Position numbers and translations under genes: made by a program | Assembly: GCF_050624435.1 (NCBI RefSeq) | Contig: NC_134542.1 | Span: 15,495,997 to 15,559,996, forward strand | Direction: 5' to 3' | From: Tenrec ecaudatus | Taxonomy: Eukaryota; Chordata; Mammalia; Afrosoricida; Tenrecidae | DNA: 64,000 bases | The notes under the pieces: generated by a model | The model's input: the letters and a program-made list of their open reading frames with translations, nothing else | What the model was told of the DNA's origin: nothing | Databases searched by the model: none | Part shown: piece by piece, positions 20,600-31,349 of the stretch | How the letters are laid out: each line of letters starts with the position of its first letter | Position numbering within the stretch: position 1 is the stretch's first letter

Positions 20600-21200
20600 G
20601 GGTCTCAAGGCAGATCTAATGACAAAGTGTTTGATTTTAACCTGACAACATCGGCCGCCATTCTCTTTCCAGGGCACTCTGCCCGACAGCAAAACTAGTC
20701 ACATGCATGCTCTATGGTCAGAAGGGGTTCATCCACAAATGGACCCTGCAAATGGACTTTGGTCTCCTACTGTCATCGTAGCCTTCAGCAAACCAGGTGC
20801 GCTTAATTTAAGCTCTGATACCATTCCCTCTTCAGATTGGGGTTATATTATTTGTCATCCTTGCATTACATAGGCTGGTGTGCTTTCTCCATGTGGAGAC
20901 TTAGTTGATGCCTCACTTAGAGGCTACTTGTTTGAAGACAAGCCTTTACGACCACAGAGGCTGAAGCTGGGCACCATCTAGCTTCTTCACCACACTTTGC
21001 TATAGCACCTTCAGTGATCTCTTCATGAGGGCCAGCATCATGCAGAGCCATGTCATAAGAACTGATTGTTCTTAAGTTGAGGCTAGAATTAAGTGTGAGC
21101 CCCAAATCCAGTCATACATGTATGGTTTCTATGTCTCTGATTCACCTTAGCTATATCCTTGCCATTTTGTGTAACAGAACAGTGTTAATCATTTCCCTGG
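20600..21200 (-). mobile_element. Older relative of the LINE 3'-end family, antisense
   Basis: The stretch 20895-21110 is the reverse complement of much of 52895-53090: GTGTGAGCCCCAAATC, CAGAGCCATGTCATAAGAAC, CAGTGATCTCTTCATGAGG and GGGCACCATCTAGCTTC have counterparts there. The GGCACCATCAGCTTTCTTCA-like segment also links it to the younger G-rich family (compare 56392-56410). It is strongly diverged. Edges are approximate. Confidence 0.5.
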
Positions 21201-21916
21201 AGCATAAGATAATTCTATTGATGGTGCCATTAATTTAGCCAATGGCATAACATTTAAAATGATTTTAAGTTTCTTATTACCTTTACTACAAGCAATGCAC
21301 TCTATTTTCGTCCTAAGCTCCTCTATCATGTTTCTCATTTTGGAATGCTGCTAGAGATCTGCAACATGGCTTTCAGGATCATGAATAGGTTGCAGTTTGC
21401 AGGTGGAAAAATATTTGTGAGATACCAATGTCCTAATATGCCCTAATTTCTGAGGCCACTCCTATTGTTCTTGCTGAGAACTCTCAGACCAGGGCTACAA
21501 TGGAAGCTTTATTCCACCCAAAACTCTAAGCAGGGTTCCTACAATGTGAACTGGGCTTCTCAGTGAGGTTTCCAGTGATTTGCTCCCACTTATTAGAGGT
21601 CGTCCAAATGACCTGAACAACCCGTGTCTTCTGCTCTTGGTAAAACAGGGCAGAGATGTCAGGGTTGCTGCTGCCTCTCTGACTCCTCTTCCGTCAGTGC
21701 TGTTGCCTTGGTGACCAACCAGGTTGGTCCTAGCTCTGTCTACACTCTTCTATCCTCAGGGTAAGCTCTTCAGGAGGGTTTTCAAAATGGAGTTGAGATG
21801 CTTCCCCTCGGAAGTCTTCTCCATGTCCCAGAGCAGAACAATGACCACAAGTTGTCCACGGGCTATAGGTCCCTTTCTGTTCCCCTAGGACAGGGCATTA
21901 TTTCTCCTCCTGCTAT

Positions 21917-21937
21917 GAGAGAGAGAGAGAGAGAGGG

Positions 21938-22013
<76 letters not shown>
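21917..22013 (+). repeat. (GA)n microsatellite, ~97 bp
   Basis: Nearly uninterrupted GA dinucleotides with a few GGGA breaks. It produces an artefactual Glu-Arg open frame at 21798-22022 and Ser-Leu frames on the other strand. Confidence 0.98.
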
Positions 22014-22015
<2 letters not shown>

Positions 22016-22114
22016 GGGGTGAGGGGGCAGAAGTCCACTGTCTCTTGGTTTCCTGGTTCTGCTGCCTCTGCCGCTGCCATTTCTCTGTAACTATCCTCGA
22101 CATCTCCCATGTTA

Positions 22115-22130
22115 CCTCTCTCTCTCTCTC

Positions 22131-22163
<33 letters not shown>
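22115..22163 (+). repeat. (CT)n microsatellite, ~49 bp
   Basis: CT dinucleotides with one CC interruption. On the same strand as the (GA)n tract 100 bp upstream, so the two are mutually complementary. Confidence 0.98.
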
Positions 22164-22414
22164 AGGCCTTCTATGTCAGGAGGTTCGAGCATAGGAAGTT
22201 CTGACGTCTGCCACCTCTGCTTCCTCCTCTCTCATTTTATCTCTTGTAAGGTAAAAGGTATGACTCAAGTAAAGTGATAACTTCTTAAGACCATAAAGGG
22301 TGGGGACTTGAGTCACACACAGTTAGGTGGTGATTCGAGATACATCCTACCCCGGGCCTGCCTCATTTATATAATGAGCAGCTAACTCACTTTCAAGTGG
22401 GACCATGACTACAA

Positions 22415-23240
22415 GCACTGTTATTGTTCTCAGATGCCTTCGAGTTGGTTCCCACGCACGGCCACGACCATCCACACAACAGAGTGAAACACTGCTCTGT
22501 CCTGAGCCGTCCTCAGAACGCTCTCGTGTGTGAGCCCATTGCTGCAGTCACAGTGTCAATCCATCTTCTTGAGAGTCTTCCTCTTTTTCACTCACCCTCA
22601 TGATACCCCACAGGAACTGGTTTTCCAGCAGTTTCCATGGTATGTCCAAAGTAAGAGAGTGACAAAATCTCTCTATCTTCCTTTCTATGGTGCGTTCTGA
22701 CTCTACTTTTTCCAAGATAGATTTATTTGTTATTCTTGAAGTCCATTACTTTGAATATTTTTCCCAACACCATAATTCAAACATCAATTCTTCTTCTGTC
22801 TTCCTTATTCAACATCAAACTCTCACATGCATATGAGGTTACTGAAAATCCCATGGCTTTGGTCAGGCACATGTTAGTCTTCAAAGCGACATCCTTGCTC
22901 TTCAACATTTTAAAGAGGTCTTGTGCAGCAGGCTTATCCAGTATATTGTGTTGTTTGATTTCTTGACTGCTGCTTCCATGAGCATTAAATTATAGATCCA
23001 AGCAAAAGGAAATCTTTGACAATTTCAGTCATTTGTTGTAATCCATACTAAAGGCAGCAGTCCTTGATCTTCATGAGCAAATGCCTCAAGTCTTCCTCAA
23101 GTTCAGATAAGCCAGGCTGTATCATCAGCATATCACAGGTTAATTAGGCTTCCTCTACTCCTCATGCTGTGTTATCTTCATACAGCTACTAGGATTATTT
23201 TCCTCAGCATACTGATTGAATAATATGGTGAAAGGCTAGA
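22415..23240 (-). mobile_element. RTE LINE ORF2 (reverse transcriptase and C-terminal), antisense
   Basis: The + strand is the reverse complement of RTE ORF2 with its 3' end at the left: AGTTGGTTCCCACGCACGGC, CCCATTGCTGCAGTCACAGT, TCCAAGATAGATTTATTTGT, ATTCAACATCAAACTCTCAC, AGCAGTCCTTGATCTTCATG, AGGCTGTATCATCAGCATA and AGCATACTGATTGAATAATA. GTATCATCAGCATA is the antisense of the YADDT reverse-transcriptase box (decoded here as YADDT), so the catalytic aspartates appear kept locally. Frameshifts and stops break it; it is a pseudogene. Confidence 0.85.
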
Positions 23241-23614
23241 GACAACAAGTATAGAGACTAAGATTTATCACACATCACAAAATGGAAGATAATTACATCA
23301 GATCACAAAAATGGAGGACAACTGCACAATACTGGGAATCAGGGCCTAGTCAAGTTGATGTATCATCCTAACCATCACAGGCTCCATAGACATTATTTTC
23401 ATGGTCCCACCCAAACATTGTGTGAAAGTCACAAAGACTATAGCTAGAAGGAACATATTAAGTAATTCACTTTGTCGTGCACCACAGCAAAGAAAAGTCA
23501 TCTTTCATTACAGTAGTATTGTTCTAAGATTCCAATGAACTTTTGAACGCTCGGCAGAAAGCAAAAGGTTCGGGCACTCCATCCATATACGGGAATGTGG
23601 TATTTACCGCTCAT
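23241..23614. other. No recognised feature
   Basis: About 370 bp, with CACAAAATGGAAGATAA and CACAAAAATGGAGGACAA forming a short imperfect direct repeat near 23276-23322. Nothing else seen. Confidence 0.35.
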
Positions 23615-23805
23615 AGCATTAGTTGCCATCAACTTGGCTCTGGCTCATGGGAATTCCGTGTGCATCAGAGCAGAACTGTAGTTCCCAGGGCTTTTTGGAA
23701 ATAAATCCCCAGGACGTTCTTCTGAGGCACCTCTGAGTGAATAGGAACTGCCAACTTTTCAGTTAACATTTGATCACGTTAACCATTTACACCACAAACT
23801 GCATA
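23615..23805 (-). mobile_element. AfroSINE variant (CCAGGC-type), antisense
   Basis: The + strand has TTAGTTGCCATCAACTTGGC, AAATCCCCAGGACGTTCTTC, TGAGGCACCTCTGAGTGAAT and GTTAACCATTTACACCAC, the same order as copies at 10690, 31350 and 61625. Confidence 0.7.
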
Positions 23806-23809
23806 GGAA

Positions 23810-25194
23810 GGACTCAGAAGGGTATTTATTGGCTTAACACGGAAAATTTAAAGGATATCAAGGCAGCAGAGGTTATCGGAAGAATCGTCGCACTGGAGGG
23901 ACTCTTGAGTTGATCTAATCTACGTCCAGCGCTATCTGCATTTTACTTCTCTGGACTCAGGGGCCCGGGTGACACTGTGTGTAGGCTCTCTACTGCTAGC
24001 TAGAAAGTTACTCGTTGGCATCTACCAATCAGTCTGTGCAAGAAAGATGTGGCAGTTGACTTTTTGAAAATATTTACAGCCTTGGGAATCCAATGAGGGG
24101 AGTTACTACTCTATAAGGGCCTTATGTGTCATAACAAACATTATAGCAATATGTTTTCCTGAACTAGTTAGGAAGTAGTAATATCTGCAAATAACAGAAA
24201 ATATGACTATAGTCGTTTAGCAAATATATGTAGGTAAATAATTGCTGGCTTTCATTTATCAGCTTCATGGGGTCAGAACAGAATCTCTGAATACTCTTAG
24301 CCTTTTCCTTGTGGCTTCAAAATGGCTCCAGTAGCTCCAGGCATCGCATGTGCATTCAGTGCTGAATAAAGTACGTGTGTTTGTGGTGGGGGGCGGGGGG
24401 GGGGGGGAGCAGAGGGGTGCCCATCAGCTGCACCTGCTCCTCCTTATCAGGAAATCATAAGCCTACTCAAATGCTCCAGCAGGCAATTTCTGGGAAGTCT
24501 AAGATCTTCTAAGGACAGACCTGGGATGTCTGGCCACCCCAAATAAAACCAAGGTGTGGCCAGAAGTGAGAAAGGCAGAGGGAAGATAATAAAGAGGTAA
24601 CTGAGATAACGGCCACAGGTTTTCAATCGGTGGCTATTCATCCTTGCTGGAACATCTCAGGGCAAGGTAATAGCTTGTCCTATTTTTTTTTGTAAGCCTA
24701 GAAAGCTCTTTTTATCTTGTACCAGAACGGGTTTCTGACTCTGCCCTGGAGGGATACACAGACAGCCACACAAATATTGGAAGACAGCTTCCATATTTCC
24801 TCTAACTTTTTCCTTAGTGACAGGAAGCCTCTCCAGTTGGACCCTCATGTGACAAGACTTCGTGAGCGCTCCCCTTTCTGTTCTCTCTCCCCTGGGTGTG
24901 CTGCTGTTTATCTACACATCTCTTAGCCTCTGTTTCCCCAAAGGACATCACGAGCCAAGCACTGGCCTGAACAAAAGGAGTCAGAGATGGCAGACAATGA
25001 CGTCTTGTTCTGGGTTATCAGCAAGGCAGCTCAAGTTTGTATCACCTTCGATGACTTACAGCTGGTGATTTCAGCCAGTTAAAACCCTAACTCCACCCGC
25101 CAAAAATATTCATGTTTAGCCACCTCTTCCTCTCCTTTACTAAAATCCAAGAGGAGAAGGGAGATTTACTGCAAGATTATTTTACAATGGTAGA
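23810..25194. other. Mostly unique-looking sequence with one G-run
   Basis: About 1.4 kb without SINE or LINE landmarks. A G-rich run lies at 24387-24407 (GTGGTGGGGGGCGGGGGGGG and further G). Small frames of up to 69 codons occur on both strands and are unsupported. Confidence 0.4.
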
Positions 25195-25620
25195 TTTGAC
25201 TCCTATGTCTGGCTTATTGAGTTCTTTCCAACATTCATTTATTTTGTCCAGGGTATCACTTAGTCCTCTCAGGTCCACATTATCTGTAAATTTGGAAACC
25301 TCCTGCTTTCTGGGCCTTCATGTAAGTCTTCATGAAACCTTTCTAACAAGAAGACCAGGATAGAGTCTCTCAGCGTGCCATCGAGGCTGAAGCAGATCAC
25401 ATTTCATGAGAATCCTTTCACCCAGTCTGATTTCAACACGTGATCTTTCTGCCCACATTTCTCTTTCGGTCCTGAGGACCTTCTAAGATTCTTCATCAAT
25501 GCTTTGCAGAAATGCAGACACACAGAAGCAGTCCTCTGACCCAGTCACTTGGAAGCCTAGGGAACTTTATACAGGTGGGCCTTTCCCAGTGAATTCATTC
25601 TAGCTAACAGTCCGTGTCCT
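25195..25620 (-). mobile_element. Ancient CR1/L3-like LINE reverse-transcriptase trace, antisense
   Basis: Segments CAGGTCCACATTATCTGTAA, TCATGTAAGTCTTCATGAAA, GTGCCATCGAGGCTGAAG, CCACATTTCTCTTTCGGTCC and TCTTCATCAATGCTTTGCAG, AAATGCAGACACAC resemble the antisense reverse-transcriptase region of CR1/L3 LINEs, where the sense codes a GVPQGS-type box followed by FxINDL. The reading frame is lost. Recognition rests on word order from memory, so confidence is moderate. Confidence 0.5.
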
Positions 25621-25624
25621 TCAA

Positions 25625-26200
25625 ATCACCCCTTATATATTCTAGCCTATAACTTTTTATGAATATGTTCCTTTTCTGAAAAATCTAGTGCAAAATTTGG
25701 ACCTGAACTGTAACAAGGGCTGGGGAATTTCACACAATACTCAGGGATTAACACGAAGGCAAAAATCACAGCTACTTCCTTAGCCTTTAAAATCCCTTAA
25801 ATGACTCACAGTGTATAACATGCATGGTGCCACATGTCTTGTTCAGTAATCCTTCCCCATTCCAAACTTTGAGACCCACTGAGCTTGGCTTAAAAAAGAC
25901 AAAATAGGAAGCCTACATGCAGATGACAGAACATGCCAAACATTTGATCAAATCCACCCTCGGCTGTGAATGATGGAAGGGTGGAGAATTTTAAAGTATT
26001 CCTGCTTGTCAGGAAGGCTCAACTTGTATTATTGTAATGCAAACACTTCACAATCTAAGATATATTAGTTGATTTTTTTCATTGGTAGGCAAATTAAAAG
26101 TAATGCTATATGAAAGCAGCGTCCATGGGTTCTGCCCCGTAGAGTTCATTGATTTGAATCTAAATCTTTCTGAATTAAATACACAGACACTGATCATTGA
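25625..26200. other. No recognised feature
   Basis: About 575 bp of AT-rich sequence. No frame or repeat landmark recognised. Confidence 0.35.
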
Positions 26201-26204
26201 AACC

Positions 26205-26755
26205 ACTACTTGTCAGTCTGTCATGGGTGACTTGCTTGTGGCTGGGATGCTGAAAGTTATGTCACTGGCATTTCAAATGCCAGCAGCATCACCCAAGGGG
26301 AAGAGCCAGGGTGTTGCTTTGAGGACTATGGTGAGCCTCACCCAAACCACGATATTTTCAATTGTCTACTATGTAGGTGGAAGTTGGACTTTGAATAAAA
26401 AATATCAAAGAAGCATCAATGCATTTGAATTGTGGTGCTGGAGAAGAATACTGAAAGTACTATGGAGTGCCAAAGGAACAATGAATCTATCTTGGAAGAA
26501 GTACAGCCAGGGATACTCCTTAAAAAGGAAGATGACTAGATTTCACTTCATGTAGTGTGGACATGTTATCAGAAGAGACGAGGCCCTGGAAAAGAGCATG
26601 CGCTTCGTACAGTAGAAGGGAACATGCCAAAGAGGAAGCCCCGCTAAGAGATGGATTGATACGTTGGTTGCAACAGTGAGTTCAAAATGACAATCAATTG
26701 TGAGGACAGGGCAGGACCAGGACATGCTTCATTCTGTCACGCACAGGGGCACGGT
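26205..26755 (+). mobile_element. Internally deleted RTE LINE (5' end joined to ORF2 end)
   Basis: The first 90 bp (CTTGTCAGTCTGTCATGGG, GGCTGGGATGCTGAAAGTTA, CACTGGCATTTCAAATGCC) match the reverse complement of the RTE 5' end at 51210-51300. After a short bridge, the sequence jumps to the ORF2 carboxyl region, read in frame 26082-26555 as AFELWCWRRILKVLWSAK and WKKYSQGYSLKRK. It then runs to the RTE 3' end around 26755. Endonuclease and reverse-transcriptase domains are absent. This is a deletion derivative with both termini, or two adjacent fragments. Confidence 0.65.
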
Positions 26756-26789
26756 CAGTGGGAATGGACTTGTAGGCACTTACCACCAG

Positions 26790-27115
26790 CAACAAACATT
26801 TGAATATGGAAGCTTGCAGAAGAATCCATGCATTCGGATGGCGATGTTGACCAAAAAATATTGAAAGTATCATGGACTACCAGAAGAACCAATAAGCCTG
26901 TCTTGGGGAAAATAGACAGAATGCTCCTTAGAAGAGAGGGCATGTTGTCAGAAGAGACCAGTCTCTGGAGAAAAAGCAGAGGGTCGGTAGAAACAAGCAA
27001 GACCCTCCAGGTGATGGATTTGACGTGGCTACAATTGTGAGGATGGTTCAGGACTGGACAGGGGCTCGTGCTGCTGTTCATCGAGTTGGAATCAACTTGA
27101 CGGTAGTGGGTATTC
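26790..27115 (+). mobile_element. RTE LINE ORF2 end and 3' end
   Basis: Contains AAATATTGAAAGTATCATGG, ACTACCAGAAGAACCAATAA, CATGTTGTCAGAAGAGACCA, GAAGACC-like CAAGACCCTCCAGGTGATGG, AATTGTGAGGATGGTTCAGG and ATCGAGTTGGAATCAACTTG. A second RTE tail immediately downstream of the deleted copy. Confidence 0.75.
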
Positions 27116-27129
27116 TTTAAAAGAGTCAC

Positions 27130-27345
27130 TGGAGGATGCAAACCACTAATGGGCTCAGCGACTAAGCAAAGATTGGAGGGTTGTGCCACTCGGGCATCTG
27201 GGAAGAATGCCTGCCGATCTGCTCCCGGAACAATCAATCCTCGGAATTCCTGTGGAGCACAGTGGGGCTCTGACACGCGTGGAGTGCCATGCGTTCAAGT
27301 TGACCACTGGTTGGGAGAGCATGAGAGAAAGAGAGGAGCTTACAT
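27130..27345 (+). mobile_element. AfroSINE variant, sense, diverged
   Basis: GGAGGATGCAAACCACTAAT, GGGCTCAGCGACTAAGCAAA, GGCATCTGGGAAGAATGCCT, GAATTCCTGTGGAGCACAGT and GGGGCTCTGACACGCG follow the order of the CCAGGC-type variant in sense orientation (compare 33325-33525). Confidence 0.55.
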
Positions 27346-27364
27346 CCTAGTGTATCACTCGTGT

Positions 27365-27545
27365 TGCTCTTGGGTGCTGTTGTGTTAGTTATAACTCACA
27401 GAGACCTTACACCCAACAGAACCAAATGCTGCCATTGGGATGCAGAAATTCCCGAGTGGAATACTCAAAGGGTGCTAAGAGAACACAGCGTTTTTAAGGC
27501 TCCGGTCATGAGCCACGTCAACAGGAAAACTCATTTGGTCTCAGA
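27365..27545. mobile_element. SINE-like fragments, unresolved
   Basis: GGTGCTGTTGTGTTAGTTAT, AACTCACAGAGACC and AACAGAACCAAATGCTGCCA at the left look like a reversed RTE/AfroSINE tip; the rest is not recognisable. Confidence 0.3.
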
Positions 27546-27737
27546 GGGGACTCCCAAGATTATTGACTGTTGACTGCTAAAAGACTCCCCTCCCCACCGG
27601 GGTGGGGCTTCCTTACCAAGTAAAGCTAAGATCAACAGCTTTACTGCAGTAAGGGAGATTAGCCCTTGACAAAAACATAGTCCTGTGTTAGATGCTAGAG
27701 ATCAAGGAAGGACATTTATAGGCTCTTGGGAGTCTGG

Positions 27738-27911
27738 TTACACATTGGTAACTTGCTTGGCTATCAACTGAAATGTCAATGGTTTGAACCCACCACAGGA
27801 GAAAGATGGTAGTCTGTTTCTGTAAAAATTACAGCTTTGGAAGCCCTCTGGGCAATTCTACTCTGTCCTATAGTGTTGCTATGAATTAAAATAGTCTCAA
27901 CAGGAATGGGT
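27738..27911 (+). mobile_element. AfroSINE with perfect TSD
   Basis: TACACATTGGTAACTTGCTT, GGCTATCAACTGAAATGTCA, ATGGTTTGAACCCACCACAG, GGAGAAAGATGGTAGTCTGT, ACTCTGTCCTATAGTGTTGC and CAACAGGAATGGGT occur in order. Perfect 11-bp direct repeats TGGGAGTCTGG sit at 27727-27737 and 27912-27922. The start of the head is truncated. Confidence 0.88.
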
Positions 27912-28234
27912 TGGGAGTCTGGGACCAAGTGGTTCCAGGCAAGATTTTACAAGACAGGGAATCTTCTCTGCTGACTTCATTTTGTTCCTGGGGGTCCTTA
28001 TCATTTTCTTCGTTGCTGCTGCTTACTGAATGTCTTCACTAAATCTTTATGATTTTGTGTTCCTCTTTTTTTATTTTGATGGGCTTTACTAATTCTCTTT
28101 GAAATTACTCTGAATCTTATTAATTTCTTCCCAAGTTTAAGACAGTTTTATCTTTAAATCTACTTAACTTATCTCCATTGGGAAGTTTTATAACTACGCT
28201 GCGTATTGCATCATTTTACTTTGTAATTATTTTC

Positions 28235-28830
28235 CTGTACAAATCAGAAGTAGGGAGAGGGAATTCCCAAGACCATCAAGGAAGAAGAGCCCTGTCCATG
28301 ATCCCTGCCTAAAATGGTGGAGGCTTTGCCACAGCAAGACACCAGAGGCACGAGAGCAAAGTAGCTGCATGTGGCAGAGAGGCAAGGCAGCAGGCGGGCT
28401 TCCAGACCCACGAAGGCAGAAGCCACGGGACCACATGGCTAAGAGGCTGAGGTCCTGAGCAGGATACCTGACTGTTGGCTTGGAAGCAGCACTGTCATGG
28501 ACCAAGAGCTGCGTCCTTAATGCTTTCTAATTTGGGCTTATGGTAAACTGTTGACGTCCCGAATAAACCCCCACTAATTGTACACAGGCTGTGAATCCTG
28601 CGTGGCCATTGCCATGAATTATAGAACCCAACAGAGCATTGGGGGAACAATGAGTGTCAGGACATGGTGAAGACAGGAAGAAGGGTGGAGACATGTCTGA
28701 TTTCTGTCTTGTGGTAACTGGCCTGAGTTTGGTGTGGAGATAGGGTCTCCTTCTCCCTTGTGTAGCTGGAAGAGGTTAGACGTGAAGTCCACACCATTTA
28801 TTCTGTGTCCAACCTAAGTCTCTCTCTCTC
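28235..28830 (+). mobile_element. Possible solo LTR, unclassified
   Basis: A block of higher GC inside AT-rich L1-like sequence, starting near TGTACAAATCAGAAGTAGGG, with CCCGAATAAACCCCCACTAA (polyadenylation-type AATAAA) near 28560 and GTGGCCATTGCCATGAATTA after it. An internal AATAAA followed by a short downstream part resembles the R/U5 layout of an LTR. No TSD or second copy was found, so this could be another repeat type. The 92-codon antisense frame within is unsupported. Confidence 0.35.
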
Positions 28831-28834
28831 ATTT

Positions 28835-30430
28835 GTTCATTCTGTGTGGTTGCCATCTGTGTTTCATTTTTGTGTTTTGTTTTCCTCATCATCTTCTCTA
28901 CTTGCTTCTCTACAGGATTAGCATTGAGAGATTTAGTACCAAGTTCATTAACTCAATCTCCAATGATTCAATTTCATTCCTTTGGCCTTTTCATGCCTTA
29001 TCTATTTCTGAAATCTTGTATTAATCTTTGAGATTCCTATTTGCTGTTTTTGTATGGTTTCTCAATTTTTTATCTCATCGGTTTGTTTTTAAGAGTGTTT
29101 TCCTCACTTCTTCTAAGGTTTCATCTGGGTTTTCCTCAATTTCATCTGCAGCTACCTCAAACTTTCTCTCAAGTCATTGAAAGAACCTACATTTCCTCCT
29201 CTTAATTCCCTATCAGGCCATTCCAATACCATGTCTTCTACCAAAGGCTTGTTGGCTCTGTGTTTTGCTCACTTGTTTGAGCCACTGTGCCTTGTTTCTT
29301 CGGGTGAGCTGAAATTGTGTATTGTCTCCAAGATATTGCGGTGTGCTGGTATTTTATCGAATTGGTAATTGAAAGTTGGTGTGTTCTGAAGCACTCGCCC
29401 ACTCCCTGTCTACTGCCGCGTGATGAGGAATGGGAGGATGCGTGCAAGTCTCTGTACAGTGTTCCTGTGGCTCAGCTGAAGACAAGTTTGATGGGTGTTT
29501 GTCTCTTATTGATCAGGTGATACAGGAGCAGGTCGTGGTCCTGCCCAGGGGGTGGAACTGAAGAAGGAAGTATGGGAGTGGTTAGACCCTGTATGTATAG
29601 TAGCCATCTCCCATTGAGTGGGACAAACCCACGCACACACACATACACACACACACACAAATACAATAACTAGAGAAAATCACAGGGTAAAAAGGAAAAT
29701 AATTAAGAAAAAGCAAGGAAAAAGCAAACAACAGCAAAAAAGAGTTCAGAATTTAATAGCTAAAAAGATGATAAAAAAGTAAAATCAAGGAAAGGAAAAA
29801 TACAATGAACAAAAGTAAGGAAAAGAGAAACAGAGGAAAAGAAAGAAAACCAGTTAAAGAAAGGGTATAAACAAGAGAAAGGAGAAAAATTAAGAAAGGA
29901 GGAATATGGGACTGGGGAGGCAGCCGGACCTAGAGAGGAAGCACTCCGGAGGTCAGGGCACCTGGTACGGACTGGTGCCCTCTGACAGCCAGGGAGGTCA
30001 TAGCGCGGCGGCTGGGGAGGGGAGGGAACATCTGATTCTAGACCGTTCCTGCTACGGCTCCTCATCCAGAAGGAGTTCTTTCCGGTCCAGAGGGCAGCTG
30101 GAGGCAGGGAAGTTGGTTAGGGAATGAGTTCTTGTCCACCCAGGGTGGCCAGGTGCAGACTGCCCATCTGGCATTACACCTGACAGAGTTCACGTGCCTA
30201 TAGACATGGGGGTGGCAAGCGCCCGGCACCTGATCCCCGAGGGTGAACCTCCAACTTCATGCAGAGCTACGGGCAGGGGGTCTCGCTGGGCTGACCATAC
30301 TTCTGGTCACCAGGAGGGTACGGGGACTAAGTGGGTGACCACACTGTTCTGGTTGCTTGTATTGTCCGAGATGAGCAGAGCAGATTGTCTCATCACTGTT
30401 TCAACTGAACTCTGATCACCAACGTTAAAA
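28835..30430 (-). mobile_element. Probable L1 5' region (5' UTR and start of ORF1), antisense
   Basis: The right part (29900-30420) is clearly more GC-rich than its surroundings, with GCGCGGCGGCTGGGGAGGGG and CCCGGCACCTGATCCCCGAG, as in mammalian L1 5' UTR promoters. The middle (29670-29900) is purine-rich on the + strand. The left part, read antisense, is rich in Glu, Lys, Leu and Asn codons in a heptad-like style (sense words such as GATGAAATTGAGGAAAACCC and GAATCATTGGAGATTGAG), as in the ORF1 coiled coil. No intact ORF1 remains. 5' ends of L1 are rare because most copies are truncated. Inferred from composition and layout. Confidence 0.5.
29632..29659 (+). repeat. (CA)n microsatellite
   Basis: CACGCACACACACATACACA followed by CACACACACAA. 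Lies within the probable L1 5' region. Confidence 0.95.
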
Positions 30431-30619
30431 ATGACCGTGCTGTGTCAGGCCAGCTGATAACTTACCCCTTCTGTCCTCCTCGCACGACGCTTTGTTCAGT
30501 TCTTCTCCTAGTACATTCCATCTACTTTGCTATCCTCTCCTCTGAGGTTCAAGGTTCCAGAATGATCTCCTGTGTCTGCTTCATTTGGTCTCTCTTGGCT
30601 TTGTTGCAGAGCTTCTAGG

Positions 30620-30935
30620 TAGCCTGTCTTCCCAGCCCACCCTCTTACTGGAAGTCCCTCAGTGAGCTCCTTGTTGCAGACCATCTATGAATGCATCTCA
30701 TGGAAAGCCTGCCTCCTCTCAATGACACCCCACTCTACTAAGCACCATGTCCTTCTCCAGGGACGGATCCCTCACTAGAACACGTCCAAAGTGCCTGAGA
30801 GGAACTCTCACCATCCTTGCTGCTAAGGAGTATTCTGGATGCACTTCTTCCCACACAGATTTGTCAGCTCTTCTGGGTGCACGGAGCCAGTTAATAGCAG
30901 AATCATCTAGGATTGGTAAAGACTTTTATGAGTAG
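30620..30935 (-). mobile_element. RTE LINE ORF2 C-terminal, antisense
   Basis: The + strand shows CAAGCACC-like TAAGCACCATGTCCTTCTCC, AGGGACGGATCCCTCACTAG, ACACGTCCAAAGTGCCTGAG, AACTCTCACCATCCTTGCTG, CTAAGGAGTATTCTGG and CAGATTTGTCAGCTCTTCTG, in the order of the antisense RTE carboxyl region. Confidence 0.75.
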
Positions 30936-31349
30936 TCTATTGTCTGATAAGTACCAGTAAGCTCTTTTCTCAAGTATGCAATCTGTTTCCTAGTCGGATA
31001 ACCCATTTTTTTCAGGTGAGAAAACTGTTTACCCAGATAAGTTCATTTGCAAACATCTCCTGAGGCAAATAGTGAAATTATTTATTGGCTTCCCTTTATC
31101 TTGCTAAGCAATTAATTCCTAGACCGTGTTCATAAACTGCTATCAGTTCTCACGTCCTTTTTATGTTCTTAGGCAAAACCTAATTTTTTCTATTTGAGGA
31201 ATCTAGATTTGGTAATATTTAAGGAGTACTTTAGAACACCATTTTCAGAAGATGAAAGAATCTACCCCTTATTTTCTGGCAGACAGGTGGCAGACATACC
31301 AATAAGCCTGTGATAGGAAGCATCTCATAGACGCGTGGTCACCACAGCT

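Larger units (their letters stand above)
21470..22415. mobile_element. Unclassified LTR-like repeat, copy 2
   Basis: Homologous at least from 22020 to 22415 with 15355-15720 (segments listed there). The left limit is uncertain. It holds two long microsatellites, (GA)n at 21917-22013 and (CT)n at 22115-22163, which are absent from copy 1, so they grew within this copy. Confidence 0.45.

Noticed and set aside
21798..22110. Glu-Arg and Ser-Leu repeat proteins
   Set aside because: They are translations of the (GA)n microsatellite in several frames.
22116..22163. CRISPR or regular spaced repeat array
   Set aside because: Simple dinucleotide repeats without spacers in a mammalian genome.
26082..26555. 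157-codon frame as a host gene
   Set aside because: Its second half is the RTE carboxyl region (AFELWCWRR core) and its first half overlaps an RTE 5' fragment; it is retroelement-derived.
26755..27276. 173-codon antisense frame
   Set aside because: It lies on the strand opposite to a recognisable RTE tail and a SINE variant and has no domain of its own.
28244..28505. 92-codon antisense frame as a small protein gene
   Set aside because: No recognisable domain, start context or conservation evidence; it falls in a block that looks like an LTR.
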